From Faecalicatena absiana (GTDB lineage Bacteria > Bacillota > Bacilli > Lactobacillales > Lactobacillaceae): DNA of 64,000 nucleotides. The notes below the pieces were generated by a model, which was given only the letters and a program-made list of their open reading frames with translations, was not told the origin of the DNA and ran no database searches. The stretch is taken from assembly GCA_017309015.1 (NCBI GenBank), contig JAEDAG010000008.1, positions 28,900-92,899 on the forward strand, in the 5' to 3' direction. Within the stretch, counting starts at the first letter, position 1; each line of letters opens with the position of its first letter. Below, one piece after another: positions 37,789 to 46,675 of the stretch. The position numbers were made by a program, and so were the translations under genes.

Positions 37789-39481
37789 AGCTGGAAAAAT
37801 CCGCTTGTTTTCCCTCGACCGCCGGCAAATCCTGGCAATCCTGCTGAGCTGCCTGGCCACTGCCTTGTCCTTGAAAATCCCTCTCTTGCTAAAGCAAGCG
37901 ATCGATCAAGGAAAAATGCTTTCCCGGACAAGCAGCCTGGGCCAGATCGGCTTCTGCCTGCTCATTGCCAGCCTCTTGGAAGCCGTTAGCCAGTACCTGC
38001 TCAGCCTGGCCGGAGACGAGCGGATGAGAGACCTGCGCCTGCTTTTGCAGGAGAAGCTCCTGCGCCTGCCCTGGAACTATTACAAGGAAAACAGCCGCGG
38101 CTCCCTGCTCAGCCACGTCCTGAACGACAGCTCAGTGGTCAAGGACTTTACCGTCAGCGTCCTGCCCTCAGCTTTGGTCAGCTTGTTAACGGTTGCCGCC
38201 AGCCTGGGGATCCTGCTCAGCCTGGACGTCAAAATGACTCTGGTTATCGTTTTGACTTTTGCCTTGATTGCCAGCAGCGCCTTTCCTTTAGGAAAAATCA
38301 ATGAGCACTTTGCTTATCAAAGCCAATCCAAGCTCAGCCGGGTATCTGCTGATTTGGATGAAAATCTGGCCAATATCAAGCTGATCAAGCTGACCAATGC
38401 CCAAGCCGGCGTTTTGCAAAAATTCCGCGGCGACTTGCAGGACTTGTTTGCCCTGTCCCGAAAGACTGACGCGGTTTTCAGCGTGACTGGCCCTCTGCAG
38501 ACGGTCTTGACCCTGGCTGGCTTTCTCCTGATCCTGCTCTACGGCAGCCAGCGCCTGGCTAATGGCAGCCTGTCTTTGGGGATGCTGAGCTCATTTATCA
38601 TGTACATGTTCGGCATCATTTCGCCGATCAACAATTTGGGCAACTTTTACATGAGCTATGCCGAAGCCCGGGGCTCTCTGAAAGCCATCAGTGAAATTCT
38701 GGCCCAGCCGGATGAAGCTGATCCCGGACAAGCGCTGCCTAAGAAAGCTGCTGATCTCAAAGTCCGCGATCTGACTTTTGCATATCCAGGCAGCCAAACT
38801 CCGGTTTTACGGGGCTTGTCCCTTGATTTTAAAAAAGGAGCTAAGACTGCTTTAGTCGGCCCATCTGGGGCTGGCAAGACGACCTTGATCAATCTTTTGA
38901 CCCGCTTGGAAGCTGGCTATCAAGGTCAGATCCTGCTGGGTGGCCTGGAAGCCAAAAGCTGCTGCTTGCCTGCCTGGCGGGACCTCTTCAGCGTGGTCGC
39001 CCAAGACAATAATATTTTCCAGGGGACGGTTGCCGATAATTTGCTGTTTGGCTTGGAGAAATCCGTCAGCCGGTCTGACATGATCCAGGCCCTGCAAGTA
39101 GCCAACCTCTGGCCGGAAGTGGACTTGGACACCCAGACGGGAGAGGGCGGCTGGAAGCTGTCTTTAGGACAAAATCAGCGCCTGCAGCTGGCCCGGGCCT
39201 ACCTGAGAGACGCGCCCTGCCTGATCCTGGATGAAGCTACAGCCAATCTGGACCCAGAATCTGAAGCCAAGGTCAGCCAGGCCGTTGACCGGATTGCCCA
39301 GGAAAAAATCGTTATCATCATCGCCCACCGCTTATCGACGATCGCCAATGCTGATAAAATCTACTTTCTGGATCAAGGTCAGGTTCAAGCAGCTGGCAAG
39401 CATGAAGACCTGCTGGGGCAGCTGCCGAAGTACCGGGCCTATGTCGAAGACCAGCTGATTCCGCTGGCAGAAAGCAGGTGA
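37781..39481 (+). CDS. lanT: ABC exporter (half-transporter) of the lan locus
   Basis: This fused membrane/ATPase half-transporter has 566 residues from ATG at 37781. About six membrane helices (residues 20-300) precede an ATPase domain with Walker A GPSGAGKTTLINLL, signature LSLGQNQRLQLARAYL, Walker B CLILDEATANLD and H-loop IIIAHRLSTI. There is no N-terminal C39 peptidase domain, so leader removal must occur elsewhere. The chosen start overlaps the lanA1 stop; a longer in-frame start at 37724 would lie inside lanA1. Probably exports the modified peptides. Confidence 0.9.
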   Translation: MIKAGKIRLFSLDRRQILAILLSCLATALSLKIPLLLKQAIDQGKMLSRTSSLGQIGFCLLIASLLEAVSQYLLSLAGDERMRDLRLLLQEKLLRLPWNYYKENSRGSLLSHVLNDSSVVKDFTVSVLPSALVSLLTVAASLGILLSLDVKMTLVIVLTFALIASSAFPLGKINEHFAYQSQSKLSRVSADLDENLANIKLIKLTNAQAGVLQKFRGDLQDLFALSRKTDAVFSVTGPLQTVLTLAGFLLILLYGSQRLANGSLSLGMLSSFIMYMFGIISPINNLGNFYMSYAEARGSLKAISEILAQPDEADPGQALPKKAADLKVRDLTFAYPGSQTPVLRGLSLDFKKGAKTALVGPSGAGKTTLINLLTRLEAGYQGQILLGGLEAKSCCLPAWRDLFSVVAQDNNIFQGTVADNLLFGLEKSVSRSDMIQALQVANLWPEVDLDTQTGEGGWKLSLGQNQRLQLARAYLRDAPCLILDEATANLDPESEAKVSQAVDRIAQEKIVIIIAHRLSTIANADKIYFLDQGQVQAAGKHEDLLGQLPKYRAYVEDQLIPLAESR

Positions 39482-39488
39482 AAGAAAC

Positions 39489-41960
39489 ATGGACTATCAA
39501 GCACAAGATTATCAGCCTTATTTGCAGAGCGGCTGCTTTTATGAAGCAAGCAAAGCGAAGGACCAAGAATTTATCTGCCAGCCGCCCAAGGATTGGCAGA
39601 ACTTTTACCAAGGAGACGGGCACTGCTGCCTCAGTCCCCGGCCTTTGGCCCAGCAGGGCTGGAAGATCCACTTGTCGGTGGCTTTGGGGCAGGAGCAGGA
39701 GATGCTGGATGTGGTCAGCCGCTATTGCTTTACCCATCAGCTGTCCTTTAAATGGACTAGGTCCAGGCGGGCCTGGCTATTAAAAAATGCTAAGTATGCC
39801 GACCGGGCGGCTAGCGGGAAATTCATCACCATTTACCCAGAAGATGGAGAATTCGTCCAGACAGTCTTTGACTTAGCGGCTTTACTAAAGGAGTTTGCTC
39901 CTGGTCCCTATATTTTGAGCGACCGCCGCTGGCAAGCCAGTCCCGTCTACTACCGCTACGGCGCCTTCAAGGAAATGGTTAAAGAAATTGCTGGGCAAAA
40001 GCGCTGTTGCCTGCAGGCGCCGGACGGCAGCTGGCTGGAGGACCGGCGCTGTCCATACTATTGCCCGCCGGACTTTGTGCAAGAACCGGCAGAATTGGCG
40101 AAAAATAATTTCCAAGTCAAAGGGGCCGACATCAGCCGCTTGACTGCTTACCAGATCAAGGGGGCCCTCCACTTCAGCAATGGTGGGGGCGTCTACTTGG
40201 CCCGGAAAAATAGCAAAAATTACGTGATCAAGGAAGGCCGACCGGCTGCGGGCCTGGATGGCCATGGCCAGGACGCCTTCAGCCGGATCCAAAAAGAAGC
40301 CGGCTGGCTGAAGAAGTTAGCAAATGTGCCGGAAGTGGTAGATATCAAGGAAGACTTTCGGGCCTGGATTCACGCCTATCTGGTTGAAGAATACCTTCCT
40401 GGAGAGACTTTGGACGACTATGTGACGGAAAATTATCCTTTTTATCCAGGCCAGCGGTCCGCTTATGTAGCTAAAAGTCTGCAAATCGCGGAAAAGCTGC
40501 GTCAAGCCGTTGCCCATGTACATGCTCAAGGAGTCGCAATCGGCGACCTGCAGGCTGAGAATGTCATGATTACGGAAGATGGCGAGGTCAAGCTGATCGA
40601 CTTTGAGGCCGCCGCGGAGCTGACGGCACCTTATAATCCAGGAATCATGACGGCCGGTTTCAGCGATTGGACCCTGGAAACTTATGAGCAGGCTGACTTG
40701 TATGGCCTCTACCAGACCATCCGCTTTCTTTTCCTGCCAATCAGCAACCGGGCAAGAAGCAGCTGGCTGATGCAGGACTTGAATCTGCGTTGCTATTTTT
40801 CAAAAGAAGCGGCCGACTACTTGGAAGACTTGCGCCAGCAGCTCCTGCCCAAGTGTCCCTTGCTAGGGAAAGAAAACGAAGTTGATGACAGGCAAGAAGG
40901 AACCTGGCCGAGCTTGAACGAGCTGCGGGAAAATATTTCCCGGGGAATAAAGGCCGACTGGCAGAGTCCAAACTTGATCAAGGGCGACTTGCCCCTCTTA
41001 GAAGATCCAGACCAGCGGCTGACGGTCGACAACGGTGCCTTGGGCTACGGCCTCCTGGTGGCCAGGTGCGGGCAGGCGGCAGAGAAGAAGAAATTTTTAG
41101 CTTGGCTGAGAAAGCAGCCAATGGAGGAGCTAACGGCTGCCGGCTTGTTTACTGGCAGAGCCGGACTTGGCGGAATCGTCTATGAATTGGGAGACCAGGC
41201 CTGGGGCCGGCAATTAATCTGGTCAGCCCAAGGGTCAGCTGGTGATTTGTCTCTAAGGTCTGGCCTTGCGGGAATCGCCTTAGCAAAAATCGCCCTGGCT
41301 AAGGAAGAAGGTCTGTCGAAAACAGTTGAGTTGATTAAAATAGGAGAAGAAATTGCTGCCGGCTATGAGAAAATGCCGGGCAAGGGCCTAATGACCGGCC
41401 GGCTAGGCGCGATTCTTGCCTTATGGAAAATTGGCTGCTTCTTAAAGCGGGAGGACTTTAAAGAAGCAGCCAAAACAGGACTGGATGCCTTGCTGGAAAA
41501 AGATTTAGTGCAAGTGGACCAGCATGCGTTTTTGGCGGAGGACGGTCAGCGGATGCCTTACCTGGCAAACGGGACGGCTGGTCTGGCCCTGGTCTTGGCG
41601 GCAATTGCCAAAGACGAGCCGAAAGAGGATCGATATCAGGAAATTAGCAAACAGGCAGCGGAAACGATGGACAGCTTCTGCAGCTACATGGGCGGCTTAT
41701 TTACCGGCTATGCCGGCTTAATGCTGCCAGACCTGGCCTTGGGCCGGAAGAAGGCGCTGGGAGAAAAACTCCGCCTGCTTAACAATTATTTATTGCCAAG
41801 GGAAGAGGGGACTTTAGTGGCTGCTTCCCTTGGCTACCGTTGCTCGATGGACCTGGCCGCGGGAGCAAGCGGCGTTTTGCTCTTGTTGGAGGGAATCGCG
41901 CGAAACGATGCCAGCCTCTGGCTGCCCCTAGTCCAGATCAAGAACTGGCAGCTTTTTTAG
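39489..41960 (+). CDS. lanKC: Class III lanthipeptide synthetase LanKC
   Basis: The product has 823 residues in three parts. An N-terminal lyase-type domain (about 1-215) is followed by a Ser/Thr kinase domain (about 216-440) with Lys248 (YVIKEG), Asp353 and Asn358 (IGDLQAENVMI) and Asp371 (KLIDFEAA). A LanC-like cyclase domain (about 520-823) has repeated GLFTGRAGLGG, LRSGLAGIALA, LANGTAGLALV and GLFTGYAGLM. No CHG zinc-ligand motif is seen, which points to class III rather than IV. Such enzymes phosphorylate Ser/Thr, eliminate phosphate and add Cys to make lanthionine or labionin. It starts eight bases after the exporter stop. Confidence 0.92.
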   Translation: MDYQAQDYQPYLQSGCFYEASKAKDQEFICQPPKDWQNFYQGDGHCCLSPRPLAQQGWKIHLSVALGQEQEMLDVVSRYCFTHQLSFKWTRSRRAWLLKNAKYADRAASGKFITIYPEDGEFVQTVFDLAALLKEFAPGPYILSDRRWQASPVYYRYGAFKEMVKEIAGQKRCCLQAPDGSWLEDRRCPYYCPPDFVQEPAELAKNNFQVKGADISRLTAYQIKGALHFSNGGGVYLARKNSKNYVIKEGRPAAGLDGHGQDAFSRIQKEAGWLKKLANVPEVVDIKEDFRAWIHAYLVEEYLPGETLDDYVTENYPFYPGQRSAYVAKSLQIAEKLRQAVAHVHAQGVAIGDLQAENVMITEDGEVKLIDFEAAAELTAPYNPGIMTAGFSDWTLETYEQADLYGLYQTIRFLFLPISNRARSSWLMQDLNLRCYFSKEAADYLEDLRQQLLPKCPLLGKENEVDDRQEGTWPSLNELRENISRGIKADWQSPNLIKGDLPLLEDPDQRLTVDNGALGYGLLVARCGQAAEKKKFLAWLRKQPMEELTAAGLFTGRAGLGGIVYELGDQAWGRQLIWSAQGSAGDLSLRSGLAGIALAKIALAKEEGLSKTVELIKIGEEIAAGYEKMPGKGLMTGRLGAILALWKIGCFLKREDFKEAAKTGLDALLEKDLVQVDQHAFLAEDGQRMPYLANGTAGLALVLAAIAKDEPKEDRYQEISKQAAETMDSFCSYMGGLFTGYAGLMLPDLALGRKKALGEKLRLLNNYLLPREEGTLVAASLGYRCSMDLAAGASGVLLLLEGIARNDASLWLPLVQIKNWQLF

Positions 41961-41970
41961 GAGGATGACG

Positions 41971-42123
41971 ATGAACTTTATTTTAGACCTAGAGCGCTTT
42001 TGCGAAAATCTTAGCCATGATATAGAAAAAAGCACGCACCACAGTAAGCTGCACGTGGGCTATACTAGTAAAAGAGGAAAGGACTATTCCTTTATCTGCA
42101 TTGGAAAAACATTTGGCGATTAA
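41971..42123 (+). CDS. lanA2: Lanthipeptide-like precursor peptide 2
   Basis: This is a 50-residue peptide beginning MNFILDLERFCENLSHDIEK, with ILDLE as leader-like motif, and ending KRGKDYSFICIGKTFGD. Ser40 and Cys43 repeat the SFIC core of precursor 1. AGGAGG (41959-41964) overlaps the lanKC stop and lies six bases before ATG 41971. It is followed by a 7-bp-arm hairpin (CTGCCTG/CAGGCAG, about 42132-42158) without a plus-strand T-run, possibly an mRNA processing or stability element. Confidence 0.8.
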   Translation: MNFILDLERFCENLSHDIEKSTHHSKLHVGYTSKRGKDYSFICIGKTFGD

Positions 42124-42190
42124 CAAATACAACCTGCCTGTAGCTGTCAGTTGCAGGCAGAAAAAATAAGAACAGAAGGAATTTGTAAAC

Positions 42191-42340
42191 ATGCAAGTGT
42201 TGGACTTACAACAATTAGGAAATGTCAGTGGAGCAGGTCTTGAAGATTCAAAGAGCGTTTCTTTTATCTGTATTGGAAAGATTACTGGTGATGGAAAACA
42301 CTCTTCTCACAAGAAACACCATAAGGGCAAGAAGCATTAA
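42191..42340 (+). CDS. lanA3: Lanthipeptide-like precursor peptide 3 with His/Lys tail
   Basis: This is a 49-residue peptide. MQVLDLQQLGNVSGAGLEDS carries a very clear class III leader motif (VLDLQQL). The core KSVSFICIGKITGDG has Ser20, Ser22, Ser24 and Cys27, with the same SFICIGK as precursor 2. The last 14 residues are His/Lys-rich (KHSSHKKHHKGKKH), absent from the other two. AGAAGGAA lies upstream. A terminator-like hairpin separates it from the kinase gene. Confidence 0.82.
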   Translation: MQVLDLQQLGNVSGAGLEDSKSVSFICIGKITGDGKHSSHKKHHKGKKH

Positions 42341-42348
42341 CCCCCGCA

Positions 42349-42376
42349 AAGAGTTTGGCCAAGAGCCAGGCTCTTT
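42349..42376 (+). terminator. Hairpin between lanA3 and the kinase gene
   Basis: An 11-bp stem AAGAGTTTGGC/GCCAGGCTCTT (with two G-T pairs), loop CAAGA, then TTTTC. It could terminate the precursor transcript or limit read-through into the regulators. Confidence 0.7.
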
Positions 42377-42411
42377 TCGTCGTTCTTGCCAGCTTTGAAA
42401 GGAGGCGGCTG

Positions 42412-43767
42412 ATGACCCTGTTATTACAGATTCTAGTGATGATTTGCAGCGCTGTGGTTGATATCTGGCTCTTTTGCCTGTTGGCCCAGATTAAGCCCAG
42501 CAAGCTCGACTGGTCGCTTTTGCTGGCCCTTGAAGCCGTGTTGTCCGTGGCTTTATCCAATTTTCAGACCTACAGCAGCTTGATTTATGAAACTGCTTTG
42601 GAAAGCTTGCTTTTTTGCGGCTACTTCTATCTGCTGAAAAAAGTTGGCCCTTTCCGCCAGCTGCTGGGGGCGGGCCTGCTTTATGGGATCATCAGCCTGG
42701 TCATCCAGCTGGGCATGAAAGTCCTGGTCAGCCTCCTGCCTTTGCCAAACTACTTCTATTTTGACGCCTTCATGAATCTGCTTCTGCCTCTGGCCGTCCT
42801 GGCCCTGGTAATCTGGCAGCGCCAACGGATCACGAACTTGTTGACGGATACTAACAGCAGTATTCTGGTCAGTCTCCTGGCCTATCTCTACTTTGTCTGC
42901 TGCGCGATTGGTGTCTATCTTCTTGATGACGAAAAGCCAACCGAAGTAGTCCTCCTTTTTTTCTTCCTTTTGATCTTCCAGGCAATTTTTCTGGCGGTGA
43001 TCTACCGGGAAATCGTCCACATCCAGCGCCAGCTCTTAGACCGGCAGAAGCAGGAAGCCCTGGCCCGCTAGCAGGAGCAGCTGATTAAGGAAAATGAACA
43101 GCTGAAAGAATACGCTGCCTACTTGGACCAAAACGAAGATGAGCTCCGCCGCTTCAAGCATGACTACCAAAATATCCTGCTCAGCCTCAAGGTCAGCGCG
43201 GAAAAGGGCGGCAGTCAAGCCTTGATCGCAGAGCTGGAAAAATACACCAGCAGCCAGTTTGACCAAAAGGCCCTGCGCAAGTACCCCGACGTCAACCATA
43301 TCAAAATCCCGGAGCTGAAAAGCATCGCGATCGCCAAATTGGCCAAGCTCTATAATGACCAAATCGACTACAGCTTTGGCTGCGAGTCTGAAATCAGCCA
43401 GATCCCCCAAACTAATCTTCTGGATCTGGTGCGGATCATCGGCATCGCTTTCGACAATGCCATCGAAGCCAGCCAGCAGTTAAAAGAGCGTGGCGGCAAG
43501 GGACGGGTGGAAGCCATGTACTACCAGGAAGGCGGCGATTTTGAATTCATGATCAGAAACTGGATTGACAAGTCCGCGGCCGACCCGGACCAGCTGAGTC
43601 AGGTCGGCTACACGACCAAAAAAGACCACGCTGGACTTGGCCTGGCCAATGTCAAAGAACTTGTCCGCCGGCATGACGAGCAAATGCTGCTGGACTACGG
43701 GCTAGAGGACGGCTGGTTCAACTTCAGCCTGACTTTGCTGCCAGAAAATGTGGAGAAAGAAATATGA
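42412..43767 (+). pseudogene. HPK10-type sensor histidine kinase with internal stop
   Basis: The 5' part (42412-43071) encodes about six to seven membrane helices, as in AgrC/PlnB-type peptide sensors. It ends RQKQEALAR at an in-frame TAG (43069-43071). The same frame then continues QEQLIKENEQLKEYAAYLD with the phosphoacceptor region RRFKHDYQNIL, the N-box IIGIAFDNAIEAS and the GLGLANVKELV ATP lid. A single substitution (for example CAG to TAG) explains the break. Restored length is 451 residues. GGAGG precedes the ATG. Signalling is probably lost in this isolate unless the stop is read through. Confidence 0.85.
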
Positions 43768-44561
43768 GCTACCCTGTATTTATTTGTGATGATGACCCAG
43801 CCCAGATCGTCCAAGTTACCGAGACCTTGAAGCGGGCAGAGCAGATCCTTTCAGATGAAGAAAAGATCAGCTTTGACCTGGCCAGCCAAAATAATTACCA
43901 AGATGCCAAGGATTACCTTTTAAGCCATCCAGTCGATGGTGGCATCTACTTTTTGGACGTGGAATTGGGCCAGGAAGTGGACGCGGACAATGGCTTTGAC
44001 CTGGCAGAACTGATCAAAAAGCAGGACGACCGGGCCCAGATCATTTTCCTGACCAGCCATGCCGACCTGTCGATCATTACCTACCGCCGCCGGCTGGGGC
44101 CGGTCGACTACATTGTCAAAGGCGCTGACCAGGTGGCCCAGCGCCGGCGGATCGTCGAAACCATTGAAGTGGCTTTGGATCAGCTGCATAAGGATTCTGT
44201 AGCCAAGCAGCTGACTTTTTCCTACCGGGTGGGCCGGCAGATCAAGAATATCAGATTGACCGACCTGGTCTATATCACGACCACCTTGACGCCCCACAAG
44301 CTCTTGATCGTCAAACAGGCCGGCGAGGCTCAGTTTCTAGGCAGCCTCAGCCAGTGCGCCAAGGAAAATCCCCTCTTGGAGAAAATCAGCCAGTCCTGCC
44401 TGGTCAACCCGGACAAGATCGAAGCCATCGACCTTCGCCACCACCTGGTGACCTTCGTGAACGGGGATGTCGAAGAATACGCGGCAGGCCGGCAGAGGCA
44501 GATGAAGATGCTCATGCAGGAGCATGGCTATCGCCTGGCCAAGCTGATGAAGCAAAGTTGA
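43764..44561 (+). CDS. LytTR-family response regulator
   Basis: The product has 265 residues. The receiver domain has the acidic pocket IFCDDDP, phosphoacceptor Asp in YFLDVELGQE near residue 60, and IIFLTSHAD. The C-terminal LytTR DNA-binding domain (about 155-260) includes VYITTTLTPHKLLIV and SCLVNPDKIEAID. It overlaps the kinase by four bases (ATGA), a typical two-component pair for peptide-controlled bacteriocin loci. Unlike the kinase, it is intact. Confidence 0.92.
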   Translation: MSYPVFICDDDPAQIVQVTETLKRAEQILSDEEKISFDLASQNNYQDAKDYLLSHPVDGGIYFLDVELGQEVDADNGFDLAELIKKQDDRAQIIFLTSHADLSIITYRRRLGPVDYIVKGADQVAQRRRIVETIEVALDQLHKDSVAKQLTFSYRVGRQIKNIRLTDLVYITTTLTPHKLLIVKQAGEAQFLGSLSQCAKENPLLEKISQSCLVNPDKIEAIDLRHHLVTFVNGDVEEYAAGRQRQMKMLMQEHGYRLAKLMKQS

Positions 44562-44562
44562 T

Positions 44563-44591
44563 TTTACATGTTTGCCTAAAAGGTTTATGCT
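44563..44591 (+). promoter_or_regulatory. Promoter of the ClC gene
   Basis: TTTACA (44563-44568) and TATGCT (44586-44591) with a 17-base spacer, about 35 bases before the chosen ATG. Confidence 0.6.
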
Positions 44592-44625
44592 TTTTCTATA
44601 TGCAAAAAAGGTGGACAAACATTTT

Positions 44626-46161
44626 ATGGAGAGTGAAGACAGACAAACGCGCAAATCCAACTTGCGCTTATTATTTGAAGCCCTGATCGTGGGCGTAGTG
44701 GCCGGCATCGTTGTCGGCAGCTTCCGCTGGCTGATCGGGCAGACCTTGGCCATGTGGCAAAAAGGCTACCAGGCAGCTCATGCCAATCCAGCCCTCCTAT
44801 GGCTCTTAGCCGCGGGGGGCTTGGCCAGCGTGATCGTGGCCGGCTTCTTAGTCAAGCAGCAGCCCCATGCTGGCGGCTCTGGGATTCCCGAAGTTGAACT
44901 GCAGCTGCAAGGCAAGCTGCAGCTGGACTGGTGGCCGATTTTTTGGCGCAAGTTTATTGGGGGCGTCTTGTCGATCGGTTCTGGCCTCTTTCTGGGACGT
45001 GAAGGCCCATCAATTCAATTGGGATCAACCTTAGGCCAAGGAGTCGCGCGTGGCTTCAAGGCCTCAAAAACCGACTCCCGGGTCCTTTTGGCAACTGGGG
45101 CGGCCAGCGGCTTGTCTGCCGCCTTTGGAGCGCCGATTGGCGGGTCCATGTTCATCGTGGAAGAAGTCTTTCACAACTTCTCGCCCCGCGTATGGCTGAA
45201 TGCTTTAGCTGGGGCGATCATGGCTAACTTTGTAGTATCCAATATTTTTGGTCAAAGGCCAGTCCTGGCAATTTCCTATAACCATACCTTCCCAATCCTG
45301 CAATACTGGCACTTGCTGCTGCTGGGGATCTTCTTGGGCGTCATTGGCCGCCTCTACCAATGGGGGCTGCTCAATTTCAGCAAGGTCTACGCCAAGATCG
45401 CCATTCTGCCCCGCTGGCTGCATGGGATCATCCCAGCAGCAATCCTGGTGCCGATCATGTACTTCTTCCCGAATTATGTAGGCGGCGGCAACACGTTGAT
45501 TCTGAGCTTGGACAAGCTGCACGTGACTGGCCTTTTGGCCGCGATCTTCCTCTTGCGGATCACGTTCTCAATCGTGTCCTATGACTCTGGCCTGCCAGGC
45601 GGCATCTTCCTGCCAATCCTGACGATGGGGGCGCTTCTGGGAGCAGTCTACGGCAACTTCATGGCTGATCTTGGCTGGCTTGACCAAAAATTGGTCGTCA
45701 ACCTGATTATTTTTTCCATGGCGGGGCTTTTCGCGGCAATTGTCCGCTCACCATTTACTGCGATTATGCTGATCGCGGAAATGGTTGGGTCGTTGCTGCA
45801 CCTCATGCCTTTGGCCGTAGTTTCAGTCGTGGCTTATATCGTCAATGAGCTGCTGGGCGGGGTGCCGATCTATGAAAGCCTGGCTGGCCGGATGCAGACC
45901 AAAGAAGACAATGACTACGTTGGTGAAGCTGACCAATTGACCGTCTCCATCTATGAGGGCAGTCAGTTGGCCGACCACCGGGTCAAGGACATCGCTTGGC
46001 CCGACCGGACCTTGGTCCGGGTCATCCACCGGGGGCAAAAGGACATTATCCCTGATGGCAATACCAAGCTTTTAGCCGGTGACCTCCTGGTTCTGGAAAT
46101 TGATGAAAACCAGCGGGGCCTGGTCTATGACAAACTGGCCAGCCTGCAAGAAGCAAAATAA
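44626..46161 (+). CDS. ClC-family chloride channel/antiporter with TrkA-C domain
   Basis: The product has 511 residues. The membrane domain carries the three ion-path signatures: GGSGIPEVEL, GREGPSIQLGS (with the gating Glu) and GLPGGIFLPIL. The C-terminal about 85 residues form an RCK_C/TrkA-C-like regulatory domain. ATG at 44626 is preferred to 44572 because AAGGTGG lies before it and the promoter overlaps the longer form. It may aid acid resistance by exchanging chloride and protons; whether channel or antiporter cannot be told here. Confidence 0.9.
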   Translation: MESEDRQTRKSNLRLLFEALIVGVVAGIVVGSFRWLIGQTLAMWQKGYQAAHANPALLWLLAAGGLASVIVAGFLVKQQPHAGGSGIPEVELQLQGKLQLDWWPIFWRKFIGGVLSIGSGLFLGREGPSIQLGSTLGQGVARGFKASKTDSRVLLATGAASGLSAAFGAPIGGSMFIVEEVFHNFSPRVWLNALAGAIMANFVVSNIFGQRPVLAISYNHTFPILQYWHLLLLGIFLGVIGRLYQWGLLNFSKVYAKIAILPRWLHGIIPAAILVPIMYFFPNYVGGGNTLILSLDKLHVTGLLAAIFLLRITFSIVSYDSGLPGGIFLPILTMGALLGAVYGNFMADLGWLDQKLVVNLIIFSMAGLFAAIVRSPFTAIMLIAEMVGSLLHLMPLAVVSVVAYIVNELLGGVPIYESLAGRMQTKEDNDYVGEADQLTVSIYEGSQLADHRVKDIAWPDRTLVRVIHRGQKDIIPDGNTKLLAGDLLVLEIDENQRGLVYDKLASLQEAK

Positions 46162-46200
46162 GCAGCAACAAAATGAGTCTGGGAAAAACTTTAACGAATA

Positions 46201-46241
46201 AAAAAGGCTTCTAGAAGCGAAAAACTTCTGGAAGCCTTTTT
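46201..46241 (+). terminator. Terminator after the ClC gene
   Basis: AAAAGGCTTC-T-AGAAG / CTTCT-G-GAAGCCTTTTT hairpin. Confidence 0.85.
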
Positions 46242-46281
46242 ATGTATCTCAAATCACAGCAGAGAACTGCTGAAGCTCAAC

Positions 46282-46389
46282 TTAGTGACCTTGAGTTTTT
46301 TCAAGATTCGTTTTGCTTAGTTTTAGAAAAATGTCCAAATCGACATAAGGGTCACCTTTTTTCTTATGGCCTGATCGTGTTCATTATGT
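46282..46389 (-). pseudogene. Gene fragment cut by the IS1634-like element
   Basis: On the minus strand a short coding-like tail reads KKKGDPYVDLDIFLKLSKTN and ends KTQGH before TAA at 46282. Upstream, next to the IS, EHDQAIRKK is readable in a neighbouring frame, so an A-run indel may be present. The family is not recognised. Bases 46242-46281 show nothing else. Confidence 0.4.
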
Positions 46390-46456
46390 GCTAATTTCCC
46401 AGGATTTTACAACTCAAACCATACGGCTGACAGATTTTCTGCCAGCCGTATTTCTT

Positions 46457-46675
46457 TTATGCATGACTTTCCAGAAACGCGAGGATCTCAGCTTTAGTTC
46501 GGGTACTTTTATCAATAGCTTTTAGTAATTCCTCCTGCTCCCGGTGCTTCTTGAGCTCATAGAGAGCATCTAGTTTCTGCGATACTTTATCGCAGCGCTC
46601 TTTAAGGCGCCGGAGTTGTTCTTCGGTTTGGGAGATCTCGGCTTCAATTGTCTTAATACTCTTCGTTCTCGGCAT
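46457..46675 (-). CDS. Small coiled-coil protein of the IS1634-like element
   Basis: The product has 72 residues from ATG at 46675 (MPRTKSIKTIEAEISQTEEQ), mostly charged helix likely to form a coiled coil. It overlaps the transposase end by 23 bases, suggesting coupled translation. It is inside the IS boundaries, so probably an accessory IS gene; function unknown. Confidence 0.55.
   Translation of the reverse strand: MPRTKSIKTIEAEISQTEEQLRRLKERCDKVSQKLDALYELKKHREQEELLKAIDKSTRTKAEILAFLESHA

Noticed and set aside
39489..41960. Class IV (LanL) assignment of the synthetase
   Set aside because: The cyclase domain lacks the CHG zinc motif expected for LanL; class III fits better.
42124..42190. 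Terminator after precursor 2
   Set aside because: A CTGCCTG/CAGGCAG hairpin exists but is followed by A's, not T's, on the coding strand.
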